Assembly (NCBI RefSeq): GCF_004000925.1
Contig: NZ_BIME01000003.1
Coordinates: 186,001 to 250,000 of the forward strand
Direction: 5' to 3'
Length of the DNA stretch: 64,000 nt
Source: Paenibacillus illinoisensis NBRC 15959
GTDB lineage: Bacteria > Bacillota > Bacilli > Paenibacillales > Paenibacillaceae
The notes under the pieces are model-generated. The model had not been told where the DNA came from, ran no database searches, and saw only the letters and a program-made list of their open reading frames with translations. The translations under genes were made by a program, and so were the position numbers. Positions 53,098 to 61,610 of this stretch are shown in pieces (positions within the stretch are counted from its first letter, which is position 1; every line of letters begins with the position of its first letter).

Positions 53098-54981
53098 TTA
53101 GATCGCCTGCGGCTGCTGCTCTGCAAACTGGCTGTTGTACAGATCCGCATAGAATCCTTGCTGTGCCATCAATTCCTCATGATTGCCCTGTTCGATGACA
53201 TTACCGTGATCCATGACAAGGATGAGATCCGCGCCACGAATCGTCGACAAGCGGTGAGCAATGACAAAGCTGGTACGATCCTTCATCAGATCATTCATTG
53301 CTTTCTGAATAAACACCTCGGTCCGGGTATCCACGCTGCTCGTTGCTTCATCCAGAATAAGAATGGACGGATTCGCCAAGATGGCTCTTGCAATCGTCAA
53401 CAGCTGTTTCTGTCCCTGAGAGATATTAGAGGCTTCTTCGTTCAGCACGGTATCATAGCCATCCGGCAGCGTACGGATAAAGTGATCGGCATGGGCTGCA
53501 TCTGCCGCCTTAACCACTTCTGCTTCGGTTGCACCCTCACGACCATACGCGATGTTGTCGCGAATGGTTCCGTTAAACAGCCATGTATCCTGAAGCACCA
53601 TTCCGAACAGACTACGCAGCTTGCCGCGTTCCATGTCCCGGATATCGACACCGTCAATCGTGATTTTTCCATCCTGGATTTCGTAGAAACGCATCAACAG
53701 ATTGATCAGTGTCGTCTTACCGGCTCCCGTTGGCCCTACAATGGCTACGGTCTGACCCGGTTTTACATCAATATTCATATTTTTGATAAGCAGTTCATCC
53801 GGTTTATATCCAAAATTAACACCTTGAAACGCAACCGCTCCTAGGGGCTGCTGTAATTGTACTGGCTGGTTGGACTCTGGTACCTCTTCCTCTTCATCCA
53901 GCAGCTCGAACACCCGCTCTGCCGAAGCGATGGTGGACTGAATGATATTGGAGATATTTGCAATCTGGTTAATCGGTTGTGTGAACTGACGAGAGTACTG
54001 CGTAAACGCCAGAATATCCCCGATCGAGATGGCGCCGCGTGTAACAAAGATCCCGCCGACCACACAGATCAGAACGTAACCCAGGTTACCAACAAAACTC
54101 ATAAGCGGCATAATGATCCCTGAGATAAATTGAGCCTTCCAGCCCGATTCATACAGCTCTTCATTGACTTTCTCGAATTGCTGTACCGATTGTTCTTCGC
54201 GTCCAAATGCTTTTACGACCTTGTGTCCGGTGTACATTTCCTCGACATGTCCGTTCAGCTCACCCAGTGATTTCTGCTGTCCCGCAAAATGCTTTTGTGA
54301 ACGGGATGCCACCAACATCACAACGATTACACTGAGTGGCAGCGTCAAAATGGTGATCAGTGTCATCCATGGACTAATCGTCAGCATCATGATAATTACG
54401 CCGACAATGGTTACGACAGAAGTAATAAACTGTGCCAAACTCTGCTGAAGCGTATTACTGATGTTATCCACATCATTGGTCGCCCGGCTGAGCGTCTCCC
54501 CGTGGGTACGGGAGTCAAAGTATTTCAGTGGCAGCCGGCCCACTTTGGCGCTGATCTGCTCACGCATGTCATAAACCACTCGCTGGGCAACACCAGCCAT
54601 CAGGTATTGCTGAATATACATAAATGCTGCACTGAACAGGTACAATCCCAAGAGCAGGTACAACACTTTCATTAATGCAGGAAAATCAATACCCGCGCCC
54701 TGTATGCCCTGCAGAATGGCAATGGCGCCTTGGCTCAGTATATCGGTTCCTTCAGCCATAACCTTCGGACTGATAATGCTGAACACGGTACTGAGGATTG
54801 CAGCTACCAATACACCGAGCAGACGATAACGGTGTGGCTGGAGATACTTGATCAGCCGCCGCAGCGTACCTTTAAAGTCCTTCGGCTTCTCACCCGGAGG
54901 ACGCATGCCCATACCGCCACCAGGGTGACCTGGCCCGCCGGAACGTGGTGCTCTGCTTTTATGTTCGGTACGTTCACTCAT
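53098..54981 (-). CDS. ABC exporter subunit, consensus nucleotide site
   Basis: A 627-residue half-transporter. The N-terminus (1-40) is rich in Gly, Pro and Met; six helices lie between about 50 and 330; the ATPase domain has Walker A GPTGAGKTT, signature ISQGQKQLLTIARA, Walker B ILDEATSSVD with catalytic Glu, and switch His in VIAHRLST. It pairs with the next upstream gene, overlapping by 4 bases. Likely a drug or lipid exporter of the BmrCD/YfiBC/LmrCD type. Confidence 0.94.
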   Translation of the reverse strand: MSERTEHKSRAPRSGGPGHPGGGMGMRPPGEKPKDFKGTLRRLIKYLQPHRYRLLGVLVAAILSTVFSIISPKVMAEGTDILSQGAIAILQGIQGAGIDFPALMKVLYLLLGLYLFSAAFMYIQQYLMAGVAQRVVYDMREQISAKVGRLPLKYFDSRTHGETLSRATNDVDNISNTLQQSLAQFITSVVTIVGVIIMMLTISPWMTLITILTLPLSVIVVMLVASRSQKHFAGQQKSLGELNGHVEEMYTGHKVVKAFGREEQSVQQFEKVNEELYESGWKAQFISGIIMPLMSFVGNLGYVLICVVGGIFVTRGAISIGDILAFTQYSRQFTQPINQIANISNIIQSTIASAERVFELLDEEEEVPESNQPVQLQQPLGAVAFQGVNFGYKPDELLIKNMNIDVKPGQTVAIVGPTGAGKTTLINLLMRFYEIQDGKITIDGVDIRDMERGKLRSLFGMVLQDTWLFNGTIRDNIAYGREGATEAEVVKAADAAHADHFIRTLPDGYDTVLNEEASNISQGQKQLLTIARAILANPSILILDEATSSVDTRTEVFIQKAMNDLMKDRTSFVIAHRLSTIRGADLILVMDHGNVIEQGNHEELMAQQGFYADLYNSQFAEQQPQAI

Positions 54982-56705
54982 GCGATCTCCTCCTCTGTCA
55001 GCTGGGATGATACAATCTCGCGGTACACTTCATTATTCGCGAGCAGTTCCTTATGGGTACCGGAACCAACAATGCGTCCTTCATCCATAACCAGAATGCG
55101 ATCTGCATCCATTACTGTACTTACTCGCTGTGCAACAATCAGCACCGCCGCTTCAGTCGTTTCGGATTTCAGCGCTGCACGAAGTTTGGCATCTGTTTTG
55201 AAGTCCAGAGCGGAGAAGCTGTCGTCGAAAATATACACTTCCGGGCGGCGAACAAGTGCGCGTGCAATGGACAAACGCTGTTTCTGTCCACCAGAAACGT
55301 TGTTACCACCTTGAGCAATAAGGCTGTCATACCCGTCCTTCATCTCGGAGATGAAGTTCTCGGCCTGAGCAGTCCGGGCAGCATGAACGATTTCCTCCAT
55401 CGTGGCATCTTCTTTCCCGTGTCGGATATTCTCCGCAATCGTTCCCGTGAAGAGAACTGCCTTTTGTGGCACAAAGCCAATTTTCGCACGTAAATCTTCC
55501 TGACTAATCTCTCGTACATCCGTACCGTTAACCCGCACGCTGCCTTCCGTGACATCATAGAAACGGGGAATAAGGCTGAGCAGCGTGGATTTTCCTGATC
55601 CCGTACCACCAATAATGGCTGTGGTTTCCCCGGGACGGGCTGTAAACGAAATACCCGACAGTGCCGCATTCTCTGCTCCCGGATAACGGAAGGTAACATT
55701 GTCGAATTCAATGGTGCCCTGCAGGGATTTCATGCCACGAGGCTGCTCTGGATCACTAAGGTCAGGCTGCATATCCAGCACTTCGTTGATCCGTTCTGCG
55801 GATGCAGAAGCTCTTGGAATCATGACAAAAATAATGGAAACCATAATCAGCGAGAACATGATCTGCATCGCATACTGGATAAACGCAATCAGGGAACCAA
55901 TGTCCATGTTTCCACTGTCTATGCGCTGTCCTCCGAAGTATAGAATGGCGATCATGGAGAAGTTCATGACAAGCATCATAACAGGCATCAATGTCGCCAT
56001 CAGAACGTTAACTTTGATCGAAGCATCTCTCAGATCCGTATTTGCTCCGTTAAAACGAACGCGTTCATGTTCTCCGCGGTTGAAAGAACGAACAACACGA
56101 ATACCTGTCAATTGCTCACGCAGAACCAAGTTCAGTCGGTCCAGCTTTTTTTGGATTTGTTTGAATAGCGGCAGGCCCTTGACCCCAATCAATGCAATGG
56201 CACCCGCCAGCACAGGCAGCACGACCAGGAAGATCGTGGACAACTTGGCGTCCTGGGATACCGCCATGAAAATACCACCGATACACATCATCGGAGCCAT
56301 GATCATCATGCGCAGCATCATCGTTAATACGTTCTGAACCTGTGTAATGTCATTCGTCGTACGGGTGATTAGTGATGCGGTGCCCAGCTTATCAAATTCC
56401 TGCAGCGAGAAATTCTCCACGTGGCGGAAAACCCGGCTGCGCAGCTGCTTGGCGAATCCGCCTGCTGTACGGGAGGACAGGTAACTGGCCAATACGGAAC
56501 ACGCTGTGCCCCCAATGGCAATAACCAGCATCCAACCGCCAATTTGCCAGATGTACGGAACATCACCCTTGACGATACCATCATTGACGATATCGGCCAT
56601 CAAGGTTGGCAGGTACAGCTCGGCGAGTGATTGCAGCAGTACCAGACCCAAAATGAAGATAATGGGGATTTGATAAGGCTTGAGCATGCGAAACAGTTTC
56701 ATCAT
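54978..56705 (-). CDS. ABC exporter subunit, degenerate nucleotide site
   Basis: A 575-residue half-transporter with six helices (about 15-310) and an ATPase domain. Walker A GGTGSGKST, signature VSGGQKQRLSIARA, but the Walker B glutamate is Asp (IFDDSFSALD) and the switch His is Gln (LIVAQRVST). This is the degenerate half of a heterodimer, with hydrolysis occurring mainly at the site completed by the partner. ATG-side overlaps marR by 4 bases. Confidence 0.94.
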   Translation of the reverse strand: MMKLFRMLKPYQIPIIFILGLVLLQSLAELYLPTLMADIVNDGIVKGDVPYIWQIGGWMLVIAIGGTACSVLASYLSSRTAGGFAKQLRSRVFRHVENFSLQEFDKLGTASLITRTTNDITQVQNVLTMMLRMMIMAPMMCIGGIFMAVSQDAKLSTIFLVVLPVLAGAIALIGVKGLPLFKQIQKKLDRLNLVLREQLTGIRVVRSFNRGEHERVRFNGANTDLRDASIKVNVLMATLMPVMMLVMNFSMIAILYFGGQRIDSGNMDIGSLIAFIQYAMQIMFSLIMVSIIFVMIPRASASAERINEVLDMQPDLSDPEQPRGMKSLQGTIEFDNVTFRYPGAENAALSGISFTARPGETTAIIGGTGSGKSTLLSLIPRFYDVTEGSVRVNGTDVREISQEDLRAKIGFVPQKAVLFTGTIAENIRHGKEDATMEEIVHAARTAQAENFISEMKDGYDSLIAQGGNNVSGGQKQRLSIARALVRRPEVYIFDDSFSALDFKTDAKLRAALKSETTEAAVLIVAQRVSTVMDADRILVMDEGRIVGSGTHKELLANNEVYREIVSSQLTEEEIA

Positions 56706-57244
56706 GGCGTATCATCTCCTTCGGTTGAATGCTCCTTTTGCTGAGAAGCGAGCGAGTCAAAAAAGCTATATACTTTCGTCAGCAGCTCGGCTAACTGGGT
56801 ACTGTCTTCCTCTCCCAGATGCTCAACCAATCTGTTGAATATCTGCATGCGCTCGTCATGAGCAGCCCGAATAATATCACGGCCTGCTTCCGTAATCGTA
56901 ATACGCACGGCACGGCGATCATCAGGGTCCATGGTTCGCTTGACCAGTCCCTCATCCTCAAGTCCACGGATGACTGGGGTAATCGTCGGTGATTTTACTC
57001 GCAGCAATGCACTGATCTCCGATACTTTCAGTCCTGGATGATCTTCATTCAATTCGCTGTGAAAATCGGGGGGATTATCTCTCCAATCCAGACGTTCTCC
57101 CGGATGTGAACCGTGGAGCAAACAGGCCAATACCATAATTTCATTATGGTTGCGCCCGTGGGGCTTATGCTGTCTCCATTTGCCTTTATTAAACTGCATG
57201 ATGGAATACAGCAGCTTCTGGGCCACTGGATCCAGACCTGTCAT
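56702..57244 (-). CDS. MarR-family regulator of the ABC exporter
   Basis: A 180-residue winged-helix regulator (SEISALLRVKSPTITPVIRG, LEDEGLVKRTMDPDDRRAVR). It has an extra segment before the helix-turn-helix (HGSHPGERLDWRDNPPDF). It is the first gene of the operon with the exporter pair and probably represses it until a ligand binds. AAGGAGGAA precedes the ATG. Two palindromes lie upstream. Confidence 0.92.
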   Translation of the reverse strand: MTGLDPVAQKLLYSIMQFNKGKWRQHKPHGRNHNEIMVLACLLHGSHPGERLDWRDNPPDFHSELNEDHPGLKVSEISALLRVKSPTITPVIRGLEDEGLVKRTMDPDDRRAVRITITEAGRDIIRAAHDERMQIFNRLVEHLGEEDSTQLAELLTKVYSFFDSLASQQKEHSTEGDDTP

Positions 57245-57295
57245 ATAGGGTTCCTCCTTTTTACATTCTCAATGAATTCTCAATTAACATAGGAT

Positions 57296-57335
57296 TACTA
57301 TTAAATAGTATATCAATTAATTAGGTATCCTAATT
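57296..57335. promoter_or_regulatory. probable MarR operators
   Basis: Two dyads: TACTATT-A-AATAGTA (57296-57310, perfect 7-1-7) and AATTAGG-TAT-CCTAATT (57319-57335, perfect 7-3-7), 52-91 bp before the marR start. The second fits a typical MarR site. AT-rich promoter sequence lies around them. Confidence 0.65.
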
Positions 57336-57378
57336 ATATTTTCGTCAGCAGTGGAAGTCAAATAGGTAAATGACACCA

Positions 57379-57409
57379 CAAAAAAACCGCGGCAGATCGC
57401 CACGGTTTT
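57379..57409 (-). terminator. terminator of uxaC
   Basis: On minus AACCGTGGC-GATCT-GCCGCGGTT then TTTTT. Confidence 0.85.
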
Positions 57410-57426
57410 GAAAAGTTCAATGTTAA

Positions 57427-58869
57427 TCAGGACTGCGAAGCAGATACTTTTTTGAGGGAAGCCGAAAATGGGAAGTACTCCTTGGCATTGTTGTAGGCAA
57501 TGCCTTGAACCATCTGTCCGAGCAATTCCATATCATGTGGCGCCTCCCCTTGTTCCACCCATTCCCCGATCAGATTGCAGACCAGACGGCGGAAATATTC
57601 GTGTCGTGTATAGGAGAGGAAGCTGCGAGAGTCCGTCAGCATTCCCACAAAGCGGCTCAGCAAACCGACGTTGGCCAGTGCTCTCATCTGGGCGAGCATG
57701 CCGTCCTTGGTATCGTTGAACCACCATGCTGCGCCAAGCTGAATTTTGCCCGGGATACCGCCGCCCTGGAAGCTGCCGACAATCGCAGCCAGCACTTCAT
57801 TATCCCGTGGATTCAAGGAATATAGAATGGTTTTGGGCAGTGCCTTCTCCTGCTCCAGTGCGTCCAGCAGACCGATCATCGCAGAAGAAAGCGGCGTATC
57901 ATTCACCGCGTCATATCCGGTATCCGGTCCAAGCTGAGCGAACATCCTGCTGTTATTGTTACGGGCTGCATTCATATGGAACTGCATTACCCAGCCCCGC
58001 TCCGCATATAGCTTGCCCAGGAATGTCAGTGTAACGGTCTTGTATTTATCCTCTTCCTCACGGCTCACGTGATGACCTGCGAGTGCTTTGGCAAAAATGG
58101 CTGCCGCTTCTTCCCGTGTTGCCTTGCCATATGGCACATAGTCCAGTGCATGGTCGGAAACTCTGCCACCTACGGAATGGAAAAACTCCACCCGGGATTC
58201 CAGTGCAGAGAGGAATGAATCATAATCAGAGATTGCTGTACCCGAAGCCTGAGACAGCTTGCCCACCCATTCGATGAAGGTATCCCGGTTCAGTTCAAGC
58301 CCTTTATCCGGACGGAAAGAAGGCAGCACCGCTGTATCAAAGCCTTCGATTTCCTGAATCTTCAGATGGTATTCCAGAGAATCACAAGGATCATCGGTTG
58401 TGCACACAACTGTGACATTGGATTTCGTGATCAGGTCACGTGCGCCAAACCCTTCACTGTTCAGCTTGGCATTTACTTTTTCCCAGATTCCTGGAGCACT
58501 GCTCTCATTCAATACTTCATATACCCCGAAGTACCGCTGCAGCTCCAGGTGGGACCAGGCATATAACGGGTTGCCGATCATCATGGGTACCGTTTTGGCA
58601 TAAGCCAGGAAACGATCGTAATCGGTCACGCCCTCACCGCCAGTGATGTAATGCTCTTCGATACCGTTTGCCCGCATTAACCGCCACTTGTAGTGATCCC
58701 CGTACAACCAGGCTTCCGTAATATTGCCAAACGTCTTGTTCTCGTAGATCTCCTGTGGACTGAGATGGCAGTGATAGTCAATTATCGGCATGTCCTTGGT
58801 GTAATCCTCATATAACTTGACGGCTGTCTCATTGTGCAGCAAAAATTGTTCATCCAAAAAAGACTTCAT
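57427..58869 (-). CDS. uxaC: glucuronate isomerase
   Basis: A 480-residue uronate isomerase converting glucuronate to fructuronate (and galacturonate to tagaturonate) in hexuronate catabolism. HxH metal site in PIIDYHCHLSP, then LYGDHYKWRLMRANG and LDALEQEKALPKTILYSLNP. The ATG at 58869 has AAAGGGAG upstream; an earlier frame start has no site. It is alone here; other uxu/uxa genes are not in the window. A cre-like site lies about 96 bp upstream. Confidence 0.94.
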   Translation of the reverse strand: MKSFLDEQFLLHNETAVKLYEDYTKDMPIIDYHCHLSPQEIYENKTFGNITEAWLYGDHYKWRLMRANGIEEHYITGGEGVTDYDRFLAYAKTVPMMIGNPLYAWSHLELQRYFGVYEVLNESSAPGIWEKVNAKLNSEGFGARDLITKSNVTVVCTTDDPCDSLEYHLKIQEIEGFDTAVLPSFRPDKGLELNRDTFIEWVGKLSQASGTAISDYDSFLSALESRVEFFHSVGGRVSDHALDYVPYGKATREEAAAIFAKALAGHHVSREEEDKYKTVTLTFLGKLYAERGWVMQFHMNAARNNNSRMFAQLGPDTGYDAVNDTPLSSAMIGLLDALEQEKALPKTILYSLNPRDNEVLAAIVGSFQGGGIPGKIQLGAAWWFNDTKDGMLAQMRALANVGLLSRFVGMLTDSRSFLSYTRHEYFRRLVCNLIGEWVEQGEAPHDMELLGQMVQGIAYNNAKEYFPFSASLKKVSASQS

Positions 58870-58964
58870 TCGCTTCGCACGCTCCCTTTGGGTGAGTTTA
58901 CGTTCATATGGGTACACTTCCCATCTTTACGCTACACTGTTTCCTCCCAAAGTTCAATAAAAAA

Positions 58965-58978
58965 TGATAGCGTATTCA
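58965..58978. promoter_or_regulatory. cre-like catabolite-repression site
   Basis: TGATAGCGTATTCA matches the CcpA cre consensus (TGNAANCGNWWNCA) except for one base. It lies between uxaC and the divergent metallo-beta-lactamase gene, about 96 bp from each; uxaC is the sensible target. Confidence 0.6.
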
Positions 58979-59072
58979 AAAAAGGTTGGTTTAGGCATAT
59001 ACCCCCGAACAGGATATACTGGTTTTAATGAACTATATGCTGATCTGAAGATCATACAAGGAGATGAAATCG

Positions 59073-59822
59073 TTGAAAATTACATTTCTGGGCACAGGGG
59101 ACATGTTCAGCGTAGAGCAGTATCACAACAGCATGCTCGCCGAATTTGGAGGCACACATCTGGTCATTGATTTTCCGGAATCGAATGCAAAAGCGCTCAA
59201 AGAGGTTGGGTTCCCCATGACTGATATCCATAATGTATTTATCACACATTTGCATGAAGACCACATTAACGGTGTACAGATGCTCGGATACTATTCGCAA
59301 ATTGTAGGTGACCGCAAACCGCGCCTGTTTATCCACGAACAACTGGTTGAGCCGCTATGGAGCATCTTATCTCCAGGCATGCGCTACACCACCGATGGCG
59401 AGCGTACAATGAGCGATTATTATGATATCGTTCCACTGCCGGATGGAGGCACATTCGAACTGGGCGGTGTGACATTTGAGACATTCCGTACACAGCACGT
59501 TCCGGGCATGGTCAGCAATGGTATTGTTGCGAAGCCCTACTTCTACTACAGTGCAGATAGCACGCTGGATCAGGAACGGGTAGAACGAGCTGCCGCAGAT
59601 GTGCAGCTGATTTTCCATGAATGCCACATGCATGATCTAGTGATCAAATCCCATACCTCGCTGAAGGAACTGGAACAGCTGCCTGCGGAAGTAAGGCAAA
59701 AGACCGTTTTAATGCATTATCATGACGAATATGCAGATGCGAGTAACCGGGAACGGTTCAACCGCGAGCATGACCTGCGCATGGTCGGCACACTGGAATC
59801 GTTTGAGCTGGATGAGAAGTAA
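59073..59822 (+). CDS. metallo-beta-lactamase fold protein (ribonuclease Z-like)
   Basis: A 249-residue MBL-fold hydrolase: HxHxDH metal site in FITHLHEDHINGV, with further ligands likely in FHECHMHD and MHYHDEY. It resembles the RNase Z/ElaC-type cytoplasmic branch, but the substrate is unknown. The ATG at 59064 touches AAGGAG with no gap; the TTG at 59073 (MKITFLGTGDMF) has a 9-base spacing and is preferred. Confidence 0.85.
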   Translation: MKITFLGTGDMFSVEQYHNSMLAEFGGTHLVIDFPESNAKALKEVGFPMTDIHNVFITHLHEDHINGVQMLGYYSQIVGDRKPRLFIHEQLVEPLWSILSPGMRYTTDGERTMSDYYDIVPLPDGGTFELGGVTFETFRTQHVPGMVSNGIVAKPYFYYSADSTLDQERVERAAADVQLIFHECHMHDLVIKSHTSLKELEQLPAEVRQKTVLMHYHDEYADASNRERFNREHDLRMVGTLESFELDEK

Positions 59823-59963
59823 GCTAAGTATGGAATGCTCCGAGTAGTTTCAGGAGCTGAAGCATCGTTTTACCAGAAGATGAGGTGGCCTTCATTCATG
59901 TTCCCAAATGGAGCCGAATAGAGGTTGCCTTCGTTAGCACAATAATAAAATCTGAACCCAGAA

Positions 59964-60008
59964 AAAAAACCACCTGCAGGCATTCCATCGCCATTTCAGG
60001 TGGTTTAG
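59964..60008 (-). terminator. terminator of the alpha-amylase gene
   Basis: On minus AAACCACCTG/CAGGTGGTTT with a loop of about 20 bases and then TTTTTT. Confidence 0.82.
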
Positions 60009-60030
60009 TTGTCTATATTTATATTCAAGC

Positions 60031-61503
60031 TTACGCTGTCGCACTCTCTTCATCAGGCAAAGCCCATACGGATAAACCTCCGCCACACACATGGAACGTA
60101 GCCCAGCCGTCCTTCTCAATGGTGATGCTATCCTCGCAGCTGTTTGTCAGATCCGTCCATACTTCACCGGCGCGATGTTCGCCGACAAACATTCGTTTCT
60201 CGCCATCATCCCCGTTGGAGACCACCACCGCGCAACCGGAGCCCTCGATTTCTTCCACGCCGCGGCGTACCCATCCAATGGTATTGGGATGATCGAAATA
60301 ATCCTCCTGCTCGCCATAAGCCTTGTTATAACGGGCAGACAGCAGGATATCCAGAATCTCCTTTTTACCCTCCACCGGTTCGGGACCGCCAATACCATAA
60401 TAATCCCCGTAAAAGACGACCGGATACCCATCACGGCGCAGCAGGGTCAATGCATACGCGCTGGGTTTAAACCAGTCGCCAATCCATGATTCCAGTGCTT
60501 CATGCGGCTGGGAATCATGATTATCGACAAACGTTACGGCATGCGTTGGATGTGTCTGAACGAGCGTATCATCGAAAATTTTGGACAGGTCGAAGTCTCT
60601 GCCTGCCAGTGATGCCTCATGCAGCTTGTAGTGAAGGGACACATCGAACAGGTCGATCTGATAATCCACCGTATCCAGGAATTGACGGCAGGCATCAAGA
60701 TTGGAATTCCAGAACTCCCCTACAATGTAGAAGTCTTGCCCGCGCTTGCGGATCATCTCTGCTGCAAATTCCTTGATGAATTCATGGTTGATATGCTTGA
60801 TCGCATCCAGGCGGAAACCACTGCATTGCAGCGTATCGATCAGCCATTTTCCCCATTGAAGCATCTCCTTGCGGACCTCCGGGTGATTGTAGTCGATATT
60901 GGCGAACATCAGATAATCATAGTTGCCGAACTCGTCATCGACATTTTCACTCCAGTTCTTGTTCTCTCCTGCAATGCGGAATATGCCGCTGCGTTCTGTC
61001 TTAGCATCAAAGTCTGTACCATTAAAATGCTCGGATGTCCACTTGAAAGAAGAGTATTGGTCGCCACGGCCCGGAAACGTAAATTTGGTCCAGCCTTCAA
61101 TCTCGAACGGTTTGGATATTTCCTTCGTCCGGTCATTCGGGTCCACTTCAATGACTTTGAACACTTCCTTCTCGTCGGCACCTGCCTTGTGGTTCATCAC
61201 CAGGTCGACATAGACGGCAACACCGTTTTTTTGACACTCTGCAATGGCATCCACCAATTCCTGTTTGGTACCGTACTTTGTCCGCACACTGCCCTTCTGG
61301 TCGAACTCCCCGAGATCGTACAGATCATAAACACCATATCCGGTATCCTCCGGGGTAATGGCTTTGGTCACAGGGGGCACCCATACCGAATCAATGCCTT
61401 TGGCTTTCAGCTCCGGAGCCATTTGGGCCAGTCGTTTCCAATGCTTACCGTCTGCAGCCAAATGCCATTCAAAAAACTGCATCATCGTATGATTTCTTTT
61501 CAT
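60031..61503 (-). CDS. alpha-amylase, GH13 (cytoplasmic)
   Basis: A 490-residue GH13 subfamily 5-like alpha-amylase with no signal peptide, so it acts on internal maltodextrin or glycogen. Catalytic residues: Asp233 in GFRLDAIKH, Glu263 in VGEFWN and Asp330 in FVDNHDSQ; the N-terminal VYVDLVMNHKAG holds calcium and substrate residues. AAGGAGG lies about 10 bases before the ATG. Single gene with its own terminator. Confidence 0.95.
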   Translation of the reverse strand: MKRNHTMMQFFEWHLAADGKHWKRLAQMAPELKAKGIDSVWVPPVTKAITPEDTGYGVYDLYDLGEFDQKGSVRTKYGTKQELVDAIAECQKNGVAVYVDLVMNHKAGADEKEVFKVIEVDPNDRTKEISKPFEIEGWTKFTFPGRGDQYSSFKWTSEHFNGTDFDAKTERSGIFRIAGENKNWSENVDDEFGNYDYLMFANIDYNHPEVRKEMLQWGKWLIDTLQCSGFRLDAIKHINHEFIKEFAAEMIRKRGQDFYIVGEFWNSNLDACRQFLDTVDYQIDLFDVSLHYKLHEASLAGRDFDLSKIFDDTLVQTHPTHAVTFVDNHDSQPHEALESWIGDWFKPSAYALTLLRRDGYPVVFYGDYYGIGGPEPVEGKKEILDILLSARYNKAYGEQEDYFDHPNTIGWVRRGVEEIEGSGCAVVVSNGDDGEKRMFVGEHRAGEVWTDLTNSCEDSITIEKDGWATFHVCGGGLSVWALPDEESATA

Positions 61504-61610
61504 TAAAAACCGACCTCCTTGATTGCTTTCGAAGCGGACGTTGGAACGGATATGTATTCGCCCTTGTTCGTTCGTTTGCTATCCAAGTAATACCCTTTTT
61601 GACCTATGCT

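Noticed and set aside
59828-59872. Hairpin after the MBL gene as terminator
   Set aside because: Pairing is broken and the T run is only four bases; too weak to list.
60619-61506. Long plus-strand frame of about 295 codons opposite the alpha-amylase
   Set aside because: No ribosome site, no recognisable protein, and it mirrors the codon pattern of a clear GH13 gene on the other strand.
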